From: Shouchella sp047238345
GTDB taxonomy: Bacteria; Bacillota; Bacilli; Bacillales; Bacillaceae_D
Assembly: GCF_047238345.1 (NCBI RefSeq)
Contig: NZ_JBDFMQ010000001.1
Coordinates: 2,108,001 to 2,172,000 of the forward strand
Direction: 5' to 3'
DNA length: 64,000 bases
In this document: piece after piece, positions 51,825 through 61,510 of the stretch
Layout: every line of letters begins with the position of its first letter
Position numbering within the stretch: position 1 is the stretch's first letter
Notes under the pieces: generated by a model
Database searches by the model: none
The model's input: the letters and a program-made list of their open reading frames with translations, nothing else
Told to the model about the DNA's origin: nothing
Made by a program: the position numbers and the translations under genes

Positions 51825-52794
51825 GTTGATCTCCCCCAAAGCGTAACCAATTTATTAATTCTTCTGCATGTGGGAAGCAGATATCATTCGGGACAGTTTG
51901 CCCGGTCGTTACACCAGAAATAGGTACAGATTGCTGATAGAGCAATTCTGCCAATAATGATAGTGTTCGCGTCTCATCTTTTTTCGTTAAGATCATGCCA
52001 TGTAAGGTTACATCACGAAACTGCGTGAAGATTCGATGCACGTCACTTGTTTTCATCGTTAAACTTAGCGTTAGATGACATTCAACATCGGTTCGATTAT
52101 TTAGGAACTGGGTTAATTGAGGTGACAACGTTGAATGAAGATAATTAGCTCCTGGTGTATCAATTAAGATCATATCGGCCACGATTCCATCACAAATTGC
52201 GTCTAATTCTGCTGGGTCATACACAACATAGCAAGGACACCCTAAAATATCGCTATACTTATTTAACTGCTCAACTGCTGCAATTCGGTACGTATCAAGT
52301 GTAATAAATGCGAGGGATTTGCCATCTTCATATAGCGCTTTAGCAGCAATTTTGGCTAGTGTCGTTGTTTTCCCTACACCTGTTGGTCCTGCGAGACAAA
52401 CGATACGCTTTTCTCCTAATTTAGTGATTTCAGGCTTAAAAGTGCTATCTAACACGGCATTGAAAATGTGCTGTGGATTTATTTCTCCACGGTCTTGAAT
52501 CATCTTTGCCGTTAGCAATAACCGTTTTTTCACTGCTGGTGTGACTTCGAGCTGATCAACCTGACGCGATACTGAAACGGGCAAAGTCGAGCTTTGTTCT
52601 TTTTCCGAAGTTCGCCTTTGCGTTTCTTCTATCATTCCGACGGTGACTTGAACCATCTCTTTTTGAAAAAAACCAAGCCAGCCCCCTTCTTTCATAGAGC
52701 GACTGTGGAGAATAACCGCCCGCTCCCCCATACTTTGCTTCACCTCTGCAACAGCTTCTTCATAGGTCGGCGCTTTTATTTTTTTTATGATCAT
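51808..52794 (-). CDS. flhF: SRP-type GTPase FlhF
   Basis: Membrane-associated GTPase guiding flagellar placement. 328 residues, shorter than the B. subtilis protein (about 366). N-terminal B domain 1-60, N domain about 80-130, and G domain with GPTGVGKT at 136-143, DTYR at 167-170 and TKKDE (G4). The G3 motif, normally DTAGR, reads DTPGAN at 212-217, losing the Arg. The ATG overlaps the flhA stop (ATGA). Its usual activator FlhG is degenerate next door. Confidence 0.9.
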   Translation of the reverse strand: MIIKKIKAPTYEEAVAEVKQSMGERAVILHSRSMKEGGWLGFFQKEMVQVTVGMIEETQRRTSEKEQSSTLPVSVSRQVDQLEVTPAVKKRLLLTAKMIQDRGEINPQHIFNAVLDSTFKPEITKLGEKRIVCLAGPTGVGKTTTLAKIAAKALYEDGKSLAFITLDTYRIAAVEQLNKYSDILGCPCYVVYDPAELDAICDGIVADMILIDTPGANYLHSTLSPQLTQFLNNRTDVECHLTLSLTMKTSDVHRIFTQFRDVTLHGMILTKKDETRTLSLLAELLYQQSVPISGVTTGQTVPNDICFPHAEELINWLRFGGDQHGSSA

Positions 52795-54830
52795 TGTAAT
52801 CTCACCACCCCAACACTTTGCACCTCAACACTCGGGTCTATTTCATTGTACGAAATAACTGGTACTTGAGGTAAATAGCGCTCAATTAGTTGTCGCATGT
52901 ACATACGAACAGCCGGTGAACATAAAATTATGGCTTGTTGACCCATTTCCGCAAGCTTTGTTGTTTCAGTCGCCGTTTGCTGCAAAATGGCCTGTGAGTC
53001 TGCTGGTGCCAATGCTAAAAAACTTCCATTCTCATTTTGTCCAACCGCATCAACAAGTCGTTTTTCAACGTCGCTCGCTAAGGTAATAACAGAGAGTTTT
53101 CGATTTTCATCAGTTAATTGTTCGGAAATTTGTCGAGACAGCGATTGTCGGACATATTCAGTCACAATATCCATATCTTTTGTACGAGATCCATAATCTG
53201 CTAATGTTTCAAATATGATTGGTAGATTACGAATGGAGAGTTGCTCTCTTAATAAATTCTTTAATACTTTCTGGATGTCACCAATTGTTAAAGGAGAAGG
53301 TGTCACCTCTTCCACAAGTGTTGGGTACGTTTCTTTAATGTGCTCAATTAATGCTTTTGTTTCTTCTCGTCCTAACAACTCGTATGCGTACGTTTTTAAT
53401 AGTTCTGTTAAGTGCGTCGAGATAACCGTTGGTGGGTCTACAACGGTGTAACCAGAGAGCTCAGCATCATCTTTGACATCTTCTGTTATCCACATTGCTT
53501 CAAGGCCAAATGCCGGTTCAACCGTCGGAATACCGTTAATCGATTCATCTTCTATTCCGGTACTCATCGCCATATAGTGATCGAGCAAAATCTCCCCTTT
53601 GGCAACAAGATCGCCTTTGATCTTGACTGTGTATGCATTCGGTTCTAATGAAAGATTATCTCGAATCCGAATAACCGGAATCATGGTTCCAAGTTCCAGC
53701 GCCATTTGTTTACGAATCATCACGACACGATCAAGCAAATCGCCACCTTGATTTGCATCAGCAAGAGGAATGAGTCCATACCCAAATTCAAATTCGATTG
53801 GGTCCATCTTTATTAAGCCCAGCACGGATTCTGGGCCTGTTGGTTCAACTGGTTCCGGCACATCATCCTTTAACTTTTCTGCGAACTCTTCCTCTTCATC
53901 ACGGGCTTGTGATAAGCGGTATCCGGCAAATGCTAATAAACCTGCAATTGAAAACGTCACAACCTTCGTAATCGGTGTCGTAACTCCTAATAAAAAGATT
54001 GTTGCTGCGGTCACATAGAGAAGCTTTGGATAAGCGAGTAGTTGCTTCGTTAGATCATTCCCTAAATTCCCTTCTGATGCGGCTTTTGTTACAATCACAC
54101 CTGTCGCCGTAGAAATTAAGAGCGCTGGAATTTGTGTAACAAGACCATCTCCAACTGTTAAAAGCGTATACGTGCTTGCAGCAGTCGTTAAATCCATTCC
54201 CATTTGCATCATGCCAATGACCAGTCCAAAGACCAAATTAATAATGACAATGATGATGCTAGCAATGGCGTCCCCCTTTACGAATTTACTCGCACCATCC
54301 ATTGAGCCATAAAAGTCGGCCTCATTTTCAATTTTTTCGCGTCGCGCTTTTGCCTCACGATCCGAGATTAATCCTGCGTTCAAATCAGCATCAATACTCA
54401 TCTGTTTCCCTGGCATCGCATCAAGGGTAAAACGAGCTCCTACCTCGGATACACGCTCTGCTCCTTTCGTTATAACGAGAAATTGAATAATAACGAGAAT
54501 TAAGAAGACCACAAAGCCAACAACCGCATTCCCACCAATTACAAAGCTTCCAAACGTTTCAATCACGTTTCCTGCATGGGCTTCTCCTAAAATGGAGCGT
54601 GTTGTCGATACGCTTAGTCCAAGTCGAAAGAGTGTTACGAGTAAAAGCATCGTTGGGAATACTGAAAATTGCAGAGCATTTTTTGTATTTAAAGCGACTA
54701 ATAAAATGAGCAATGATAACGAGATATTAAATATAATGAGTACATCTAAGATAAATGGAGGGAGCGGTATGATAAGCATGACAATGATTAATATCACACC
54801 TACAAGTATACTCAGATCTTTTGCTTTCAC
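52791..54830 (-). CDS. flhA: Flagellar export gate protein FlhA
   Basis: 679 residues from GTG at 54830 (AAGGAGGG upstream). About eight membrane segments fill residues 1-320, with the conserved FHIPEP region represented by GARFTLDAMPGKQMSIDADLNAGLI near 140. The C-terminal cytosolic domain docks export substrates and chaperones. It overlaps flhF and follows flhB after 17 bases. Confidence 0.96.
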   Translation of the reverse strand: MKAKDLSILVGVILIIVMLIIPLPPFILDVLIIFNISLSLLILLVALNTKNALQFSVFPTMLLLVTLFRLGLSVSTTRSILGEAHAGNVIETFGSFVIGGNAVVGFVVFLILVIIQFLVITKGAERVSEVGARFTLDAMPGKQMSIDADLNAGLISDREAKARREKIENEADFYGSMDGASKFVKGDAIASIIIVIINLVFGLVIGMMQMGMDLTTAASTYTLLTVGDGLVTQIPALLISTATGVIVTKAASEGNLGNDLTKQLLAYPKLLYVTAATIFLLGVTTPITKVVTFSIAGLLAFAGYRLSQARDEEEEFAEKLKDDVPEPVEPTGPESVLGLIKMDPIEFEFGYGLIPLADANQGGDLLDRVVMIRKQMALELGTMIPVIRIRDNLSLEPNAYTVKIKGDLVAKGEILLDHYMAMSTGIEDESINGIPTVEPAFGLEAMWITEDVKDDAELSGYTVVDPPTVISTHLTELLKTYAYELLGREETKALIEHIKETYPTLVEEVTPSPLTIGDIQKVLKNLLREQLSIRNLPIIFETLADYGSRTKDMDIVTEYVRQSLSRQISEQLTDENRKLSVITLASDVEKRLVDAVGQNENGSFLALAPADSQAILQQTATETTKLAEMGQQAIILCSPAVRMYMRQLIERYLPQVPVISYNEIDPSVEVQSVGVVRLQ

Positions 54831-54847
54831 TTTCTTCCCTCCTTGTT

Positions 54848-55936
54848 TTAATGAGCGCCGTTTAATTGATACACGTAAGCAAGCACCTCTGCGACAGCTT
54901 GAAACATTTCTTCATTTACTTGGTCGTTTACATTTAACTGCGCATACATTGAGCGAGCAAGCCAGACATTTTCCACCATAGGAATGTCATGATCTTTTGC
55001 AATCGATTTTATTCGCTCTGCAGCATAGTCCATTCCTTTCGCTAAAACATAAGGCGCGTCAGCTTTCGTTTGATCGTAAGCAATTGCAACGGCAAAGTGA
55101 GTTGGATTCGTAATGATTACGTCTGCTTTTGGCACTTCCTGTGCAAGGCGAGACATCGACATTTCGAGCTGTTTCTGCTTTCTTCTTGCTCGAATTTTCG
55201 GGTCCCCTTCACTTGTCTTGTGCTCATCTCGAATATCTTTTTTTGACATTCGAATTTGCTTTTCATGGTCATAACGCTGATAAAGATAATCGGGTATCGC
55301 CAAAATTAATAATAAAATTGAAGCCACAATGCCCATAAGCATCGCAAGCTCGCCAACGGTTACGGCACTTACTTCAATATTTTTTTGCGATAATGTTAAG
55401 ACTTCTTCTATATTAAGATAAAGTACGATGACAACAGCGGAGCCAACGAAAACGATTTTTAAGATTGACTTCGCTAACTCAACTAAGGCACGAGCAGAAA
55501 AAATTCGCTTTGCCCCTTTTATTGGATCGAGCTTTTCTAGCTTTAGTTTCAAAGGGTCCGTTGTAAAAAGTGAGCCAACTTGCAAAAAACTTCCAAAAGC
55601 ACCAGCGAACACCGTAATGACCATAATTGGCAGCACGATAATTGCCATATGCCATGTTAGTTCACGAAATAAACTTGCTGTCGTGCTTGCAGTAACTTGT
55701 AAATGAAGAAAACGAGAAAACATATCGGACATCATGCCTTGCAGCCCTTTAAACATATTCGGTCCTGCAAATAACCATAAGATGATAAATGCAATGAATA
55801 GCATAAGTGCCGTATTTACGTCTTGGCTCTTCGGTACTTGTCCTTTTTTTCGAGAGTCTTGACGTTTTTTAGGCGTAGCCTTCTCTGTTTTCTCATCAGC
55901 AAACCACTGTAAATTCATCTCTAGTCTACGTTTCAT
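54848..55936 (-). CDS. flhB: Flagellar export switch protein FlhB
   Basis: 362 residues: N-terminal EKTEKATPKKRQDSRKKGQV, four membrane segments (about 35-215), and a cytosolic domain with the autocleavage site NPTH at 277-280. Cleavage switches export from rod/hook to filament subunits. The ATG overlaps the fliR stop by 4 bases (ATGA). Confidence 0.96.
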   Translation of the reverse strand: MKRRLEMNLQWFADEKTEKATPKKRQDSRKKGQVPKSQDVNTALMLFIAFIILWLFAGPNMFKGLQGMMSDMFSRFLHLQVTASTTASLFRELTWHMAIIVLPIMVITVFAGAFGSFLQVGSLFTTDPLKLKLEKLDPIKGAKRIFSARALVELAKSILKIVFVGSAVVIVLYLNIEEVLTLSQKNIEVSAVTVGELAMLMGIVASILLLILAIPDYLYQRYDHEKQIRMSKKDIRDEHKTSEGDPKIRARRKQKQLEMSMSRLAQEVPKADVIITNPTHFAVAIAYDQTKADAPYVLAKGMDYAAERIKSIAKDHDIPMVENVWLARSMYAQLNVNDQVNEEMFQAVAEVLAYVYQLNGAH

Positions 55937-56712
55937 ATGGTTTCTCCAAACAGTTCTAGCAACGTTCGCATTGCTAAAATCATTTCTTTAAATAAATAGT
56001 TCATACTCATAAAGAAAACGCCGATATAGATAAAGAGAATGATTAATCCTGCAATTAACTTAATAGGCAAACCGACAACAAACACATTCATTTGCGGAAC
56101 CGTTCTTGACACAATACCTAACGCAATGTCAACCAAAAACAGTGAACCAACAACAGGAAAAGCCATTGAGATGCCAAAAGCAAATAAGAACCCCATTAAC
56201 ATGGCGACATGCTCAATAACAGACGCAGATGATAGCGGTAAAAACAATTGGTCAATTGGTACAAATTGAAAACTATAGACGGCTCCATCTAGTAATAAGT
56301 GATGGCCGTCAATTAAGAGTAAATATAAAAGTGCGAATATATATAAATAACTACCTGTTAATGGACTTTGTGCGCCTGTTTGTGGATCAACAACATTTGC
56401 AAGCATAAAACCCATATGGAAATCAATTAATCCTCCTGCAATTTGAACAGCATACAACAACATCATCGCCACTAACCCAGTTAACACACCAAGAAGAGCC
56501 TCTTTTATAATTAATAGCGCATAAAAGCCATCAATCGTTATGACAGGAAAGTCAATTGAAAAAACAAGCAAAACCGCCACCATTCCTGCTATACCGATTT
56601 TAAACGGCATTGGAATTGTTCGATAATTATATAGAGGTAGCACAATAAAAAACGATGCAATTCGAATAAAAACGAGTAAAAAAGCTGGATAAGCTTGAAT
56701 AAACGACTCCAT
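55933..56712 (-). CDS. fliR: Flagellar export protein FliR
   Basis: 259 residues, with about six membrane segments and the FliR/SpaR/YscT architecture (PLTGSYLYIF, PQMNVFVVGLPIKL). Part of the FliPQR export gate core. It starts directly after fliQ and overlaps flhB. Confidence 0.95.
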   Translation of the reverse strand: MESFIQAYPAFLLVFIRIASFFIVLPLYNYRTIPMPFKIGIAGMVAVLLVFSIDFPVITIDGFYALLIIKEALLGVLTGLVAMMLLYAVQIAGGLIDFHMGFMLANVVDPQTGAQSPLTGSYLYIFALLYLLLIDGHHLLLDGAVYSFQFVPIDQLFLPLSSASVIEHVAMLMGFLFAFGISMAFPVVGSLFLVDIALGIVSRTVPQMNVFVVGLPIKLIAGLIILFIYIGVFFMSMNYLFKEMILAMRTLLELFGETI

Positions 56713-56982
56713 TTAGCCAATATACCTAAATAAATTGTTATAAATGCTGTATGTCATCTCTGTAAGTTGGGATAACATCCACGGTCCAAGGATAACTAAC
56801 CCTACAAGTACACCAACAATTTTAGGTATAAACGCTAGCGTTTGTTCTTGAATTTGGGTGGTCGCTTGAAAAATACTAACGACTAAACCTAAAATTAACG
56901 CAATCAATAACAAAGGGCCCGCAACAAGTAGTACGGTCCAAACACCACTTTGAGCAAGATTTGTTACCGTTTCAAGACTCAT
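56713..56982 (-). CDS. fliQ: Flagellar export protein FliQ
   Basis: 89 residues with two membrane helices separated by a short polar loop (VVSIFQATTQIQEQTLAFIPKI), the exact pattern of the family. Four copies are present in the FliPQR complex. The next gene fliR starts with no gap. Confidence 0.95.
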   Translation of the reverse strand: MSLETVTNLAQSGVWTVLLVAGPLLLIALILGLVVSIFQATTQIQEQTLAFIPKIVGVLVGLVILGPWMLSQLTEMTYSIYNNLFRYIG

Positions 56983-56997
56983 TTCACACGCTCCTTC

Positions 56998-57678
56998 CTA
57001 TTGGTAGCTAATGAGTAAACTTTGAACAACAAGGTACCAGCCATCCACGAGAACAAATAAAAGAATTTTAAACGGCAATGCAATCATAACTGGCGGCAGC
57101 ATCATCATCCCCATTGACATTAATACACTTGCGACGATCATATCGATTACAAGAAAAGGAATAAAGATTAAGAAACCAATTTGGAACGCTGTTTTAAGCT
57201 CACTAATCGCAAAGGCCGGAATTAACGCAGTAATCGGCACATCTTCCAATGTTTCAGGTTGATCGTACCCACCATACCCCATAAATAATGCCAAATCTTT
57301 TTCACGAGTATGCTGTGCCATAAACTCTTTTATCGGTACAATTGCTGTATCTAGCGCTTCTTCACCTGTTAACTCTCCCTCTGTTAGCGGGACATAGGCC
57401 GTTTCATATACATCTTGTATGACAGGTGCCATAATAAAAAATGTCATAAAAAGCGCTAAACCAATTAAAACTTGATTAGGTGGTGTTGTCTGTGTCGCTA
57501 ATCCTTGACGAACAAAAGACAACACAATAATAATTCTTGTAAAACAAGTCATTAAAATAAGAATGCCTGGAGCAATTGACAAAATGGTAATAAGCAAGAC
57601 GATTTGTAACGTTGTGGCAATCGTTCCTTCATTTGAAAAATCAACCGACAAAAAAGAAAGTACAAGTCCATCAATCAT
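56998..57678 (-). CDS. fliP: Flagellar export protein FliP
   Basis: 226 residues with about four membrane helices and the signatures LMTCFTRIIIVLSFVRQGL and PFLVIDMIVASVLMSMGMMM. Five copies form the gate core with FliQ and FliR. The ATG overlaps the fliO stop (ATGA). Confidence 0.95.
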   Translation of the reverse strand: MIDGLVLSFLSVDFSNEGTIATTLQIVLLITILSIAPGILILMTCFTRIIIVLSFVRQGLATQTTPPNQVLIGLALFMTFFIMAPVIQDVYETAYVPLTEGELTGEEALDTAIVPIKEFMAQHTREKDLALFMGYGGYDQPETLEDVPITALIPAFAISELKTAFQIGFLIFIPFLVIDMIVASVLMSMGMMMLPPVMIALPFKILLFVLVDGWYLVVQSLLISYQ

Positions 57679-58310
57679 GGAAATTTCGGTCCTTTCGAAC
57701 CAATTCTAGACGCTTTATCTAATCCTTTTTCCGCTACGTTCAACCGTGTCGCTAAAATATCTTGAAACGATACAGAAGATTGTCGTTTCTTTTCAATTGA
57801 ACGGAACCACGGGAATACATGGTTGATTCCGCTCTGGTTTATATCAGGCTGATGCTTTTTTAAGATCGCTTCAATCTCATCAGGATCTTCAATTGTATCT
57901 AATAACTGCACTTGTTCACTTACGCCAACAACGAGCAACTTTTCCCCCACTTTAATGAGCTGAACGGATCGATTTCCTCCTAGTGAAACGCCTGATAGGA
58001 GCGACAACCCTTTTGACTCTTGAAACGAACGAGATCGCTTATTAATAAATTTTAAAATCGTGAGTAAAAGAACGATTACGACTAGGAGCGCACCAATCAT
58101 TTTTAAGCCACTTAGCCAAGGGGACTCCGCCGTTACAACAGCATCTTGATTTTCTTCTTCAGTCGTAGATGTCGAGCAGTCTTCTGCGACCATAGCTTCT
58201 TGCACGCTGCAATCTCTCGCAAAGACGTGCTCATGCTCTGCCAGGGCAAAGCAAAGCACGACCACTACAAATAAAAGAACCTTAACCGATTGCTTTTGAA
58301 ATCGCATCAA
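57675..58310 (-). CDS. fliO: Flagellar biosynthesis protein FliO/FliZ
   Basis: 211 residues. A signal peptide (about 1-31, VLLFVVVVLCFALAEHEHVFA), short acidic extracellular part, one membrane segment near 70-90, then a cytosolic domain (LIKVGEKLLVVGVSEQVQLL) as in FliO/FliZ of Bacillus. The track start is TTG at 58310; ATG at 58307 is equally possible. It overlaps the cheY end by about 26-29 bases. Confidence 0.9.
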   Translation of the reverse strand: MMRFQKQSVKVLLFVVVVLCFALAEHEHVFARDCSVQEAMVAEDCSTSTTEEENQDAVVTAESPWLSGLKMIGALLVVIVLLLTILKFINKRSRSFQESKGLSLLSGVSLGGNRSVQLIKVGEKLLVVGVSEQVQLLDTIEDPDEIEAILKKHQPDINQSGINHVFPWFRSIEKKRQSSVSFQDILATRLNVAEKGLDKASRIGSKGPKFP

Positions 58311-58644
58311 TCACTCGTTCAGCTTGAAACGGTTTAACAATAAAATCTTTTGCCCCTGCTTGAATTGCATCAATTACCATCGCTTGCTGCCCCATAGCTG
58401 AACACATAATTACTTTGGCGTTTGGGTCATACTCTTTAATCTCTTTTAACGCACTAATGCCATCTTTGTCAGGCATCGTAATATCCATTGTTACAAGATC
58501 AGGCGACATTTCTTTGTATTTTTCAAATGCTTCGTTGCCATCATTTGCTTCTGCTACAACCGTGTACCCGTTCTTTTCTAAAATATCTTTTAACATCATT
58601 CTCATAAAAGCCGCGTCATCTACAATTAAAATTTGTTTCCCCAT
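58282..58644 (-). CDS. cheY: Chemotaxis response regulator CheY
   Basis: 120-residue single receiver domain with D9/D10, phosphoacceptor D54 (TMDITMPDKDG), S82 and K104 (VKPF). CheY-P binds the FliM/FliY switch; in B. subtilis it promotes counter-clockwise rotation. It needs a CheA kinase, which is not encoded in this window. Confidence 0.95.
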   Translation of the reverse strand: MGKQILIVDDAAFMRMMLKDILEKNGYTVVAEANDGNEAFEKYKEMSPDLVTMDITMPDKDGISALKEIKEYDPNAKVIMCSAMGQQAMVIDAIQAGAKDFIVKPFQAERVIDAISKAIG

Positions 58645-58702
58645 TTACATGTTCTCCCTTTTCGTCAATTCATTCGAGCGTATTCGTTCGTATGTACTGT
58701 AA

Positions 58703-59860
58703 TTAATTTAAGTGGTTAATGCGTTCTTTTTTACTTACGATATCAGTAATTCGTACGCCAAAGTTTTCATCAATGACGACAACCTCACCTTTTGCAATTA
58801 GACGATCGTTCACACGAACATCAACCGGCTCTCCGGCTAACTTGTCCAGTTCGATAATAGATCCTTGAGAAATACTTAATATTTCTTGGATCGTTTTTTT
58901 CGTACGCCCTAGTTCCACTTTTACTTCCAGAGGAATATCGAGAAGCATATCAAGATTTTTCATCTCGCTAGTTGGTAAACTCGGTTTTTCAAATTTAGAA
59001 AAAATAGCTTTTTCGACAACATGTTCTTGTTCAGCTACAGCCTTTCGCTGACTCTGTGCAGGTCGATCACTCGTGCTTACAGTCTCTTCACGAACTGGCG
59101 ATGGTTCTGAATTTCTCTGAACTTGTTGAGCTTCAACTACTCCATCTTCTTTACTGCTTGCCTCTTGTGATTCGCCAAGCAAAGCCTGCGCATAGCTTTT
59201 GCCAAAAGGGACCCCAATAATTTGCAAAAGCTTCGAATCAATTAAGTGACCTACTTTCAAAGAAAACGAGATTGCAATAAGATGTTCACCATCAGGTACA
59301 TAATTAGGTCGTTCTTGTTCTTTAAAGTCGACAATTTGAACACGAGGTGGTGAAATATCTACACGACGATTAAATAATGTTGACATTGACGTTGATGCCG
59401 AACCCATCATTTGATTCATCGCCTCTTGAACAGCACTTAAATGCATGTCAGTTAACGCTTCATTTGGGTTTTCACCAGATCCTCCAAGCATGAGATCTGC
59501 GATAATCGCTGCGTCTTTAATCGTAATGACAAATAAGTTCGATCCCTCAAATCCTTCCGTATAATCTACATATACGACCACATGAGGATGGGGGAATAAA
59601 TCATTTAACGTTGCTTTATTTATGGAAGACAAAGTGGGAGTGGTAATATCTACTTTTTGATTTAACAATGTCGATAAAGCGGTAGCTGAACTACCAAAAG
59701 AAATGTTTCCGATCTCTCCAATCGTATCTTGCTCCATCGGTGTTAAGATGTCGTCGATGTTCACTTCATCATTTGATGGGGTCCCCAGTTCAGACTCTTC
59801 TTCTTTTAACCCTTTTAAAAGGGCATTTATTTCATCTTGGGAAAGAGGTTTCTCACTCAT
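58703..59860 (-). CDS. fliY: Flagellar switch protein/CheY-P phosphatase FliY
   Basis: 385 residues: an N-terminal CheY-P-binding peptide like FliM (LSQDEINALLKGL), a CheC-like phosphatase domain with two E-x2-N motifs (EIGNISFGSSATAL; EAMNQMMGSAST), an acidic/Ser linker about 225-285, and a C-terminal FliN/SpoA domain (IPLEVKVELGRTKKTIQEIL). It overlaps the fliM stop by eight bases. Confidence 0.95.
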   Translation of the reverse strand: MSEKPLSQDEINALLKGLKEEESELGTPSNDEVNIDDILTPMEQDTIGEIGNISFGSSATALSTLLNQKVDITTPTLSSINKATLNDLFPHPHVVVYVDYTEGFEGSNLFVITIKDAAIIADLMLGGSGENPNEALTDMHLSAVQEAMNQMMGSASTSMSTLFNRRVDISPPRVQIVDFKEQERPNYVPDGEHLIAISFSLKVGHLIDSKLLQIIGVPFGKSYAQALLGESQEASSKEDGVVEAQQVQRNSEPSPVREETVSTSDRPAQSQRKAVAEQEHVVEKAIFSKFEKPSLPTSEMKNLDMLLDIPLEVKVELGRTKKTIQEILSISQGSIIELDKLAGEPVDVRVNDRLIAKGEVVVIDENFGVRITDIVSKKERINHLN

Positions 59861-60842
59861 CTTCCGTTCCTCCTACAATTTCAGTCACTTGAATGGCCAT
59901 TCGTTCTCGCTGCAAGCCTGGTTGCCCTTTAAACTTTAACGCGCCACCGACATTAATGTTCAAAGCGGATGTAATCGCTTGACTTAATGGGATAACATCG
60001 TCTTCACTTAATTTCAAAAATTCCTCAATCGTGATTTCAGAATCTCCTAATTCCACAGCGACATCAATTGATGTTTTTTTAAGCTGTCGATTCATCACGT
60101 CTTCTTCTTCTGGAGACATGGTTCGACGTTGTTCTTGAAACCAGTGATGATTTGTTAACTTTGGTAAGACGCTCTCTAAAACAACGTGAGGCAAGCAAAT
60201 CGTCATTAGTCCAGACGTTTCAGCGATGCTAGTTGACAACGAAATGACCACAACGGTCTCATTTGGTGAAACCATTTGTAAAAAATGAGGATTTACTTCT
60301 GTCGTTTCTGAAACAGGTTCGAGCTTAATAACAGATGTCCATGCCTCAGCAAAACTACGAACCATTGAATCAAATAAACCCGAAAGAATGTTTTTTTCAA
60401 TGTCTGTTAAGTTATCAATTTTGTTAATGCTCATCCCTCTACCGCCAAGTACGCGATCAAACATCGCATAAGCAATATTAGGGTTGGTTTCGAGTAAAAA
60501 GCGACCTTCAAGTGGCCTTGGTTCAACGACATTTAAAAACGTCATCGAAGGAATCGAGCGAATGTACTCTTCATAAGGTACTTGCTCAACGGACGCAACT
60601 TGAATTTGAACGAGAGACCGTAGCCTTGCCGAGAAATAAGTCGTTAAAATACGCGCATAATTTTCATGAATACGCGAAAGGTTTCTCATTTGATCCTTCG
60701 AAAAACGCAATGCCCGTTTAAAATCATACGTGCGGACTTTTTTTTCGGCTTCCATTTTTAATAAATCTTCTGCATTCATTTCACCTGTTGTTAATGCTGA
60801 AAGAAGCTCATCAATTTCCCCTTGTGACAATACATCTGCCAT
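59853..60842 (-). CDS. fliM: Flagellar motor switch protein FliM
   Basis: 329 residues from ATG at 60842 (GAGG 7 bases upstream; a GTG two codons earlier is too near the site). The N-terminal CheY-P-binding peptide (MADVLSQGEIDELLSAL), middle CheC-like domain without phosphatase residues, and C-terminal SpoA domain (ELGDSEITIEEFLKL) are in order. Forms the C-ring with FliG and FliY. Confidence 0.96.
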   Translation of the reverse strand: MADVLSQGEIDELLSALTTGEMNAEDLLKMEAEKKVRTYDFKRALRFSKDQMRNLSRIHENYARILTTYFSARLRSLVQIQVASVEQVPYEEYIRSIPSMTFLNVVEPRPLEGRFLLETNPNIAYAMFDRVLGGRGMSINKIDNLTDIEKNILSGLFDSMVRSFAEAWTSVIKLEPVSETTEVNPHFLQMVSPNETVVVISLSTSIAETSGLMTICLPHVVLESVLPKLTNHHWFQEQRRTMSPEEEDVMNRQLKKTSIDVAVELGDSEITIEEFLKLSEDDVIPLSQAITSALNINVGGALKFKGQPGLQRERMAIQVTEIVGGTEDE

Positions 60843-60856
60843 AAGCACACCTCTTT

Positions 60857-61285
60857 TTATTGCACAACTTTAGTCGTGGTATACACAGCCTCCACACGCC
60901 CTGAGTCAAGGTGTTGGTTTAATTGTGTTTTTATCTGTTCCTCTAGTTCTTGTATGCCTTCTGAACCTATCAACTGATCTGCTGAAATCTCTGCAAGCGC
61001 GAGCAACACGACATGTTTCACTTGAAAATCACGCTTCTCTAACTCTGCTAATGTTTGTGCCTCATCAAGCTGGATTCGAAATTGTGCCCGTATGAACTCG
61101 CCACTTTTTAAATTCGTTGTCATTTCTTCCGTATCAAACGAACGTTTGTTGATCTCGTCAATGGAAGAGCCTGCATCTGCTGTAGATTCTTCAAACGGAC
61201 CAATGTTCAGTACGTACAGTCCTCCAATTAAAAGGACTGCACCGATTATCAAGCTTAATGTAACTCCTAGAAGCCGTTTTTTCAT
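60857..61285 (-). CDS. fliL: Flagellar basal-body protein FliL
   Basis: 142 residues, with one N-terminal membrane helix (about 6-27) and a periplasm-side FliL domain, associated with stator function. The ATG overlaps the swrD stop (ATGA). Confidence 0.94.
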   Translation of the reverse strand: MKKRLLGVTLSLIIGAVLLIGGLYVLNIGPFEESTADAGSSIDEINKRSFDTEEMTTNLKSGEFIRAQFRIQLDEAQTLAELEKRDFQVKHVVLLALAEISADQLIGSEGIQELEEQIKTQLNQHLDSGRVEAVYTTTKVVQ

Positions 61286-61500
61286 TCTTTATCAAGCTCC
61301 TGCTGTTTATAAGACCCGATGAGACCAATGTCTCGCATTCTTTGATTAATCGCATTGCCCACATCTTCTAACGAGTCCGCAACGATAATTTTCTTTCCAC
61401 TTACAAGTGTAATCGTTGTATCAGGTAGAGCTTCAACATGTTCAATCAATAAAAGATTTAATAACATTGAGCGTCCATTTAATCGCGTTACTGAAATCAT
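61282..61500 (-). CDS. swrD: SwrD/FlbD family motility protein
   Basis: 72 residues with the FlbD family start (MISVTRLNGRSMLLN) and ALPDTTITLVSGKKIIV. In B. subtilis SwrD (YlzI) raises flagellar motor power and supports swarming. It lies 10 bases after flgE. Confidence 0.92.
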   Translation of the reverse strand: MISVTRLNGRSMLLNLLLIEHVEALPDTTITLVSGKKIIVADSLEDVGNAINQRMRDIGLIGSYKQQELDKE

Positions 61501-61510
61501 TTACGCTCGC

